64,000 nt of DNA from Chrysopilus asiliformis. Lineage: Eukaryota > Arthropoda > Insecta > Diptera > Rhagionidae. The translations under genes were made by a program, and so were the position numbers. Positions 57,711 through 64,000 of this stretch are shown here, piece by piece (position 1 is the stretch's first letter; each line of letters begins with the position of its first letter). The notes below the pieces were generated by a model, which had not been told where the DNA came from, did no database searches, and saw only the letters and a program-made list of their open reading frames with translations. The DNA is taken from contig OZ035960.1 in the NCBI GenBank assembly GCA_964034945.1, forward strand, positions 90,423,848-90,487,847. Reading direction: 5' to 3'.

Positions 57711-57711
57711 T

Positions 57712-58180
57712 TATATTTTTATGATATATCATATAAAAGTATATTAGATTTAGTATACCGTTTGTAACGCACCAGGCAGGGTGTACGGGATGACACAAGA
57801 TTTTGATTTCCGCATGTCCGAGTGCCTGTCTCTCTGTCAGTCTGTCCGTTAACACCATAACATTCGAAAGCATTTAGCTAGAGACTTGAAATTTTGTACA
57901 GTTGTGTTTCTCATAAATGGCTATGATAAGTTCTTAAAAAGGCAAAATCGGACCACCCCATACAAATGAAACATCTTCTTGCAATTTTCTCGAAAACGGT
58001 AAAAGGTGTTTAGAATAAAATTTTACATAACTCATCCATACATCAAAATCCAATCGGACCACTTCTTCCCCTATCTTCTATAAAAATGGATTTTTTTAAA
58101 TAAACATTTTGTCTGTCATCATGTAGAGTATTTGACAATTGGCCCCTGGCAATTATAGCTTTTCTTTTGTTTGAGATCAG
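57712..58180 (-). mobile_element. Helentron/DINE-1-like element, family 2
   Basis: - strand copy: terminal block ATATATCATATAAAAGTATA at the left, GTCTGTCCG site, GACTTGAAATTTTGTACAG, internal module and a hairpin end CAATTGGCCCCTGGCAATTA with AGCTTTTCTTTTG. Confidence 0.75.
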
Positions 58181-58326
58181 GGTTATGTCATGATCGACAA
58201 AGCAGTTTATGGCAAGAACCTTTTCCATTTTTCATTGTCATTTTGTCAAAAAACAAGAATTTTTAAATATTAATGCGGCAAAAAGAAATCTTTTTTGCAA
58301 GAATTTTCTCAAAATAATTCATTTAA

Positions 58327-58590
58327 CACGTTGGCTACCATGTGAGTCACCGGTGTACACAAACTATTGTCATTACCGTCAGTTTCTCAAGTTCCATAGT
58401 TGAGTGCAGTCGTTAAATTGAGCTTACTATACATTCCTATAGTTTCGATGTTCACCGGTGCCTCACAGTGTGCAAAAGTGAAATAAGAGTTTGAGTCACC
58501 GGTCACTCACAAAGTACAGAAATGATTTTTGCGTTTTTTCCCAGTATATACTAGCGGAGTAAGCGTTTTTTTGGCTGGTAGCCAACACAT
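58327..58590. mobile_element. TTAA-type MITE, copy A
   Basis: Left end CACGTTGGCTACCATGTGAG preceded by TTAA (58323-58326); right end GGTAGCCAACACAT, where TTAA has decayed to ATCA. Interior repeats GTGAGTCACCGGTG and GTGCCTCACA palindromes. Confidence 0.7.
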
Positions 58591-58888
58591 CAGTTTCCCC
58601 CACGGATAGTGTACACATACCGAATGCAGAAAATAGTTGCGAAATTTGCAAGGTACCCAAAGATTGGATCCTTTAAAAAATCTTCAAATTTTGGACGCCT
58701 AAAAAAGTCTAAAAAAAGTAGCATCCCACAACCATTTTTCTCAGCGAACTCTAGGCTTGTTGATACGCTACTGTAATTCCATTTTGTAATCTTAAAATAT
58801 AGTCAGATTTTAGTATCTCAATTCAAATATGACATAAAATTTAGTTAAGATTGCGCAGATAAAAATAAAACAAAAAAAATAATAATAA

Positions 58889-59760
58889 CACTGTAGGACA
58901 GTATTTTTGTTATTGATATTCTTCTTAGTGGATTCTGATAGATAATTTTGAGCTGAAAAATATTGCCGAACAATGTATACGTCTACGTCGTCAAATGTTT
59001 TAGTAATTGATCCTTAAAGGACTTATCATTCAAAAATTCACTAAAATTTCAGGTATCATCATAGAAGGGTGATTATTCATTTGTTTTTAAGGTAATAAGC
59101 TCTACTATAGTTTAAAATTACTATCGTAAATATTTTCTCCCAAAAAGAATTAAAAAGATAATGGAAGTGTCCTTCTTTCGACTTAATTGCCTTCTAACTC
59201 CTAAATATCTCGACTTACGGAAAAATATTCTAAGAAGAAATCGTAATACATTTAATTTACTATATGTAAGTTATGTCCTCACATATTTTCTCGTAACATT
59301 CACTAGAAAGAAGATATGTGAGAAAACCCAATTAGTATATGCTCTAAAATGTGAGTCCATGTCAGGACAATGAGTAATAAAAAATTTGATTTGTTGATTT
59401 GGATTTCTTTTAACACATTGGCTACCATGTGAGTCACCGGTGTACACACACTATTGTCATTACCGTCAGTTTCTCAAGTTCCATGGTTGAGTGCAGTCGC
59501 TCGTGCGGTTTTTCCGTTATATTTTATTCGATTCGTTCGTTTTTGTCTGTATTGATCTTGTGTTCACTGGTGACTCACATTGTACAGAAATGATTTTTGC
59601 GTTTTTTCCCGTATACTAGCAGAGTAAGCGTTTTTTTGGCTGGTAGCCAACGTGTTACATACATTGTTCGGCAATTTTTTCACCTCGAGATTATCTATCA
59701 AAATCCATTTACAGAATATCAATAACATACAGTTTTTTTTTCAAAATTGTTCCACAGTGT
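58889..59760. mobile_element. CACTGTAGGACAG element, both ends present, upstream of copy 8
   Basis: Left ACACTGTAGGACAGTATTTT and right inverse (ends CCACAGTGTAAT) both lead into TTGTTATTGATATTC and GATTCTGATAGATAAT, so this is an inverted-repeat element of 872 bp. A TTAA MITE (59414-59654) is inserted close to the right end. It ends 117 bases before the start codon of copy 8. Confidence 0.65.
59414..59654. mobile_element. TTAA-type MITE, copy B
   Basis: Left end CACATTGGCTACCATGTGAG preceded by TTAA (59410-59413), right end TGGTAGCCAACGTG followed by TTAC. Close relative of copy A at 58327, with the same ACCGTCAGTTTCTCAAGTTC interior. Confidence 0.75.
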
Positions 59761-59876
59761 AATTAAACATTAAAATTCAATAAAATCCCAATTTAAAACT
59801 CAGTCAAATAGAAATCGTTTTTTCATTTAAAAATAAATTTGCATATTTCCATTATTTAGTACTCATAGCTTCAAGG

Positions 59877-61024
59877 ATGATACAACAGAAAGTTCGTTTA
59901 ATTTTTCACATTATTGTGATTAATGGTTTTTCACTGGCAGAGGTTTTTTTTTGTTAATTTATTTTATTTCCACTTAAAATATCATAATATCATATAGGCC
60001 GATTTTAACTGCAGTAAAAATTATGTATCAATTTGGAATAATTTTAATTATGTGAACTTTTCAATTAATGTGGCTGACAACGTTCAACCTGTTCAGATTT
60101 CTATGATCATGGATTTTAGACGGGAAATTAAGAAAATCTTCTTGAAAATTTTATTTTTTCTTAGTTACAACAACAAACGATTTACAATAATGGATCATAG
60201 TTTGGACTCGTGTAAATTCTTCGAAGGAATTTGTCTTAGTGGGGCTGTATCAAACATACTCGGAGATTTGAAGGAATTTGCCTTCTTACCAAAGAAATGT
60301 CCCGTTGAAAAGGTAAGATTACCCTACTAGCATTTTTATACCCGTATGGTGAAACCAAAGGGTATATTAACTTTGCCTTACCGTTTGTAACGCCAAGATC
60401 TGGTCATTACACACAAAAATGAATTACACCAGTGTGTTTAGAATGATAAAAAAAATTAATTTTGCATGTCCGTCCGTCTGTCCGTCCGTCCGTCTGTCTG
60501 TGGCGCGGATTGAGCTAGAGACTTGAAATTTTCGTAAAATGCAAGGCTAAGTTCGTTAATGGGCAAAAATGGACCATTAGTGGGGGTACCCCCATACGAA
60601 TGAAAATGTTTTTTGCGAATATCTCAAAAACGGTGCATCTTATCAAAAAAGTCCAAGAACAAAAGTTATTTAGGATATGATTCTACATAAAACTCCCATA
60701 CATCAAAATCCGAAGTTTGACTTCAAAGTGGAATTTTGGTACAACTGTCCGAATTTTGATACGAATATCACCATACGGGTTTTCAATAATTGTCAGATTG
60801 GCAATTATAACTTTTGTTGTTTTTAAATAATTTTACTTTTTAAAAAATATTTTCTGTTTCAGAATATATACAACGTGTCGAATTGGTCAATCCCCACAAA
60901 AAGTATACCACCGATTTTCACAAAAGCGACTGTCGTTTACCAACAAATAACAAGTTTGGTTGCGGGCAATAACATAATCTTTAATCGCATAAACATTTCC
61001 TTAACATGCCGAAGAGTAAGATAA
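59877..61024 (+). CDS. DUF1091 (DM8) secreted protein, three-exon type, copy 8
   Basis: Exons 59877-59942, 59998-60312 and 60863-61024; introns 55 and 550 bp, phase 0; product 180 aa. Signal peptide MIQQKVRLIFHIIVINGF..., then DFNCSKNYV, IWNNFNYVNFS, DFRREIKK, LDSCKFFEGICL and KKCPVEK. Exon 3: NIYNVSNW, IPPIFTKAT and the C-terminus SLTCRRVR. An extra Cys (ICL) replaces the Gly-Asn-Gly-Phe of its relatives. Intron 2 is enlarged by a family-1 Helentron-like copy (60340-60827). The first donor is GAG|GTTTTTTTTT, the same odd poly-T type as in copy 7. It is the only + strand three-exon gene. Confidence 0.87.
60340..60827 (-). mobile_element. Helentron/DINE-1-like element, family 1, in intron 2 of copy 8
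   Basis: Starts TTTTATACCCGTATGGTGAA, then GTCCGTCCGTCTG microsatellite (60468-60502), GAGACTTGAAATTTT, GGACCATTAG, GATGCACC-inverse blocks, and ends with the hairpin ATTGTCAGATTGGCAATT plus AACTTTTGTTG. Complete by comparison with 44668 and 52885. Splice sites of the host intron are untouched. Confidence 0.85.
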
Positions 61025-61068
61025 AAGCGAGAAATACTTCAATTTAAATGTTAAAGAAATCTGAGGTT

Positions 61069-61650
61069 GAATTTACACGGTCAACCAACTTAATGAAAAC
61101 ACGTTGACCGTCATTGGAATCTGTCATCAACGTTTGAGATTATCCATCCTAAAACGGTAAACGACCAACTTTTCCACTTGTTCTTCATAATTATTGCCGG
61201 CGACCTAAGCGCAGGCGCGCACCGCCATGGCAAGCATGTAGAATGGTTCCGAAGTGGCACTTTGAGTTTCAAAAATGCGTTAAAACTTGTATTTGTGCAT
61301 TTATTGAGGTAGATTTAAGTAAAAAAAAGTAAGTAGTAACTAAGAAAGTGGAAATATACTTTGATGCGAGGTCCCATGCTGGTTTTTAAGCATTTCAAAA
61401 ACTCAAATAAATTGCCATTCTACATGCTCGCCAACGCTATTCGCGGATGCACTAACGCAGAACTCCCACGATCAACCAAAAACAGCGTTAGCCATCAACG
61501 ACTGGGTATCTAGTCTGGGTAATAATAATGAAAAACACGTTGAAAGGTTGACTGTCAACCGGTGGTGGTATATAGAAAGTATACTATCAACCCTTGGTAG
61601 TAGATTCCATTGACGGTCAACTTCATTAATTCAATTGACCGTGCAGATTT
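61069..61650. mobile_element. MITE with CACGGTCAA termini, about 580 bp
   Basis: Left ATTTACACGGTCAACCAAC with AATGAA and GTTGACCGTCAT; the right end carries the same blocks inverted (ATTGACGGTCAAC, TTCATTAATT, TTGACCGTGCAGATTT). The interior is GC-richer than the surroundings, with inverted CATGTAGAATGG pairs near 61236 and 61420. Confidence 0.7.
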
Positions 61651-61689
61651 CGCACAACACCGTGTTGATCGCTCATAGTCAACTTTATT

Positions 61690-62250
61690 TTGGTTGATTA
61701 TGTAAATCAAGTATTAGGAAATATTTTTAGCTCTAAATCAATTTACTTTTTTAATTACGGTAAAAATTTGTCCGTTTTCTTTAATTATAACAAGGAAAAT
61801 TTTGATTTCCACTCAAAAATAAATACTAAAAGGCATTCTTCAAAATCCGACACATTTTTTTTAATCCTCGCAAAATTTTTATTGAAAAAAGTCAGGGCCC
61901 AAAAAGTTAAGGACAGAAGTTTCGAAGTTTAAATTTTTGGAAGCCTCGAAAAAATTTCAAAAAAAAATAAATTTTGGGAAAATTTCCTTTTACGTATACT
62001 TGTATATATAACGCTGAATGTTTTTTTTCTGATCGACAAAATTTAAAAAACAAATTTGGTTGAATGATTTTATGTCATTCAGCCGTCACTACAAGCGTAA
62101 CCATGCCTGACCAATTTTATACAATTTTTGTGGTCAATAAATGTGAAATTTTTGTGTTCTTAATATTTTGAATTACCTTTTCAACCGCTCCTTGTCGGGT
62201 CCTCTTTTCGCCTTTCATAGGGAAAAAACTGGGGGAAAACCCTTTAACTA
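61690..62250. other. No supported gene
   Basis: AT-rich intergenic DNA; an 80-codon frame (61690-61932) has no recognisable motif. Confidence 0.45.
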
Positions 62251-62254
62251 TGCA

Positions 62255-62855
62255 GCAGCACAGATAGTTTGGTCCAATTTTGCCCGTTCAAGAACATAGC
62301 CTAGCCATTTACGAGAAACGTAACTACATATACAAAATTTCAAATCTCTAGCTCAATTCTTTCGAAAGTTATGGTGTTCACGGACTGACGCATAGACGGA
62401 CGGATAGATGGAGGAACCGACGGACAGACGGACGGACGGACAGACGGACGGACAGACGGACGGACAGACGGACGGAGAGACGGACGGACAGACGGACGGA
62501 CAGACGGACGGACAGATGGACGGACAGACGGACGGACAGACGGACGGACAGACGGACGAACAGACTGACGGACAGACGGACGGACAGACGGACGGACAGA
62601 CGGACGGACGGACGGACGGACAGATGGACGGACGGACAGACGGACAGACGGACGGACAGACGGACGGACAGACGGACGGACAAACGGACGGACAAACGGA
62701 CGGACAAACGGACGGACAGACGGAAATCAAAATCTTTTGTGATCCCTAACACCCTGATGCAGTTCATTTTTGAGTCCGACGATTGGTTCGTTGCGTTACA
62801 AACAGTATACTAAATCTAATATACTCCTATATTATATATCATATGGAGTATAAAA
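62255..62855 (+). mobile_element. Helentron/DINE-1-like element, family 2, with expanded microsatellite
   Basis: Blocks GTTCAAGAACATAGCC, CGAAAGTTATGGTGTTCACGG, the microsatellite (62398-62722), GAAATCAAAATCTTTTG, and the terminal block ending CATATGGAGTATAAAAA. Confidence 0.85.
62398..62722 (+). repeat. GACGGACA microsatellite, 325 bp
   Basis: Period of about 12 built from GGAC/AGAC units (CAGACGGACGGA). It produces long open frames in three phases that read Cys-Pro-Ser-Val, Leu-Ser-Val-Arg and Thr-Asp-Gly-Gln repeats; none is a gene. Confidence 0.95.
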
Positions 62856-63076
62856 ATTAAAAACAAGCTTTTGTTAAAATGTTCTAAAAATAATTTAGTG
62901 GCAGAAGTCAAGGGCAGATAACTTCATATTTTTTTTTAAATACGGCTAATTCTTTTATAATTTTTTGATTTACTTTTCTACAAAATTTCATTTAAATATT
63001 TTATTTAAATTCAAACCACATATAACTGTATTGAAGTTGCACAACAAAATATTGTTACCCTGCTCCAAATTAAAAC

Positions 63077-63721
63077 TCAACGCTTTCGAACACAACTGAT
63101 TGACGCATTTATCCGAATATATGAAACAGAGTTGTCATCACTTTCGACAACGTAACCATTTTGATTGTAAAAGAATGTCAATTTGGTAAAAAATGGTGGA
63201 ATAGCATCACTTGGAACGACATATCTTGGCATTTGGTAGACATTCTGAAAAAGGAATTTTATTAAAAAAAACACCTGCAGAAAATAATCAAATGTTCACC
63301 TTAGCAATTGGACATTTCTTTGGCATTGTATCGGATTCTAACATTTTACCGAACAAAATCTTAATAAAGCCACTAAATCCATTGCCTTCCAAAAACTTGC
63401 ACGTATCAATTGTCGCATTAAAAAGCACTCTGCGTCTTTTATTATTCGCAAGGGACACCAAAACCATTTTCGAGTACAATTTATTCATGTCCTGTCGATA
63501 ATCCGAAATCAAGGAAAATTCCAAATTGTCTGGACTCGATAGTTGTGTAATCGTGGTATTTACATATTTCAAATTATTCCATACGTTTATATAATTTTTT
63601 TTACAAACATATGAGCCCTACAAGTAAATTATGTTAAATTTATTAAACGAAAAATCATGGTTTCATTGACCTTCTCCAGTGCGATAAGACAAAAATATGT
63701 CAAGAATCTAAAGCTAATCAT
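63077..63721 (-). CDS. DUF1091 (DM8) secreted protein, three-exon type, copy 9
   Basis: Exons 63671-63721, 63300-63617 and 63077-63244; introns 53 and 55 bp, phase 0; product 178 aa. Signal peptide MISFRFLTYFCLIALEK, then GSYVCKKNY, VWNNLKYVNTT, DYRQDMNK, IDTCKFLEGNGFSGF, MPKKCPIAK; exon 3 VYQMPRY, IPPFFTKLT and the C-terminus SISCVRKR. All four cysteines are kept. Donors are GTCAAT and GTGAAC, acceptors TAG and CAG. NTT is a sequon where the other copies have NFS. Closest to copy 6 in the FLEGNGFSGF...MPKKCP region. The cluster may continue past the right edge. Confidence 0.92.
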
Positions 63722-64000
63722 TTTTAGAAAATATTTTGACCAGAATAGAAACGCTCAGGAAATATTCCAAAAATCAAATGTTTTTTTTTTCAATCCAGTA
63801 GTAGTTATCACAATAAAACGATTGTTTAGACATCAAGGAGATCAATGAAGTTGAAATTTTCATCACTATCCCAAAGATCATAAAAAAATAATTAACTTTC
63901 TGCTCGAATGATCAAGGAATTGAACTTTTGATTTGATATCTGATAAAAAATTTTATAGTTTGTTTAGATACAAATTTTATATTTGCCAGAATTTTGATTT
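63722..64000. other. 5' flank of copy 9
   Basis: AT-rich to the window edge; nothing else recognised. Confidence 0.4.

Noticed and set aside
62353..62767. Open frames of 113-129 codons on both strands
   Set aside because: They are readings of the GACGGACA microsatellite in different phases; composition is pure four-residue repeats.

Overview
The window is AT-rich nuclear DNA, almost certainly from a fly (Diptera, most likely Brachycera). Three things point there: a cluster of small secreted DUF1091 (DM8) proteins, a family greatly expanded in flies; many copies of Helentron/DINE-1-like elements with GTCY microsatellites and ATACCCGTATGG-type ends; and a Ty3/gypsy-like retrotransposon primed by tRNA-Lys. 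The species cannot be named from the sequence.

All host genes I can support belong to one DUF1091 cluster between about 21.5 kb and the right edge. It has nine intact gene models in two architectures. Five two-exon genes lie on the + strand (21568-22225, 25537-29243, 31114-31766, 35042-43907, 46887-47489) and encode 178-181 aa. Four three-exon genes lie at 53776-54445 (-), 56510-57176 (-), 59877-61024 (+) and 63077-63721 (-), and encode 178-184 aa. In all nine, exon 1 is only a signal peptide of 17-22 residues followed by a phase-0 intron. The mature proteins have four conserved cysteines and probable N-glycosylation sites, so they look like secreted or luminal ligand-binding-type proteins; the biochemical role of DUF1091 is not established.

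Region by region: 1-3740 is the 5' half of an LTR retrotransposon on the - strand (LTR, PBS, gag, protease and reverse transcriptase), inserted 20 bp inside a hAT-type terminal repeat. 3.8-21 kb has no supported host gene; it holds Helentron-like copies, a hAT transposase relic, a 3.6-kb nested inverted-repeat structure with a 1.8-kb hAT foldback, a tRNA-derived SINE and approximately 120-bp tandem arrays. 21-64 kb is the gene cluster, threaded with foldback elements, TTAA-, TA- and TWA-flanked MITEs, a mariner relic and further Helentron-like copies. Two genes have transposon-inflated first introns (3.2 and 8.3 kb, against 53-113 bp in the others).

The genes most likely arose by tandem duplication and are expressed individually. 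Points of interest are the split of the cluster into two exon architectures, a shared repeat lying directly upstream of three genes, poly-T 5' splice sites in two genes, and the datable nesting of mobile elements inside the introns.
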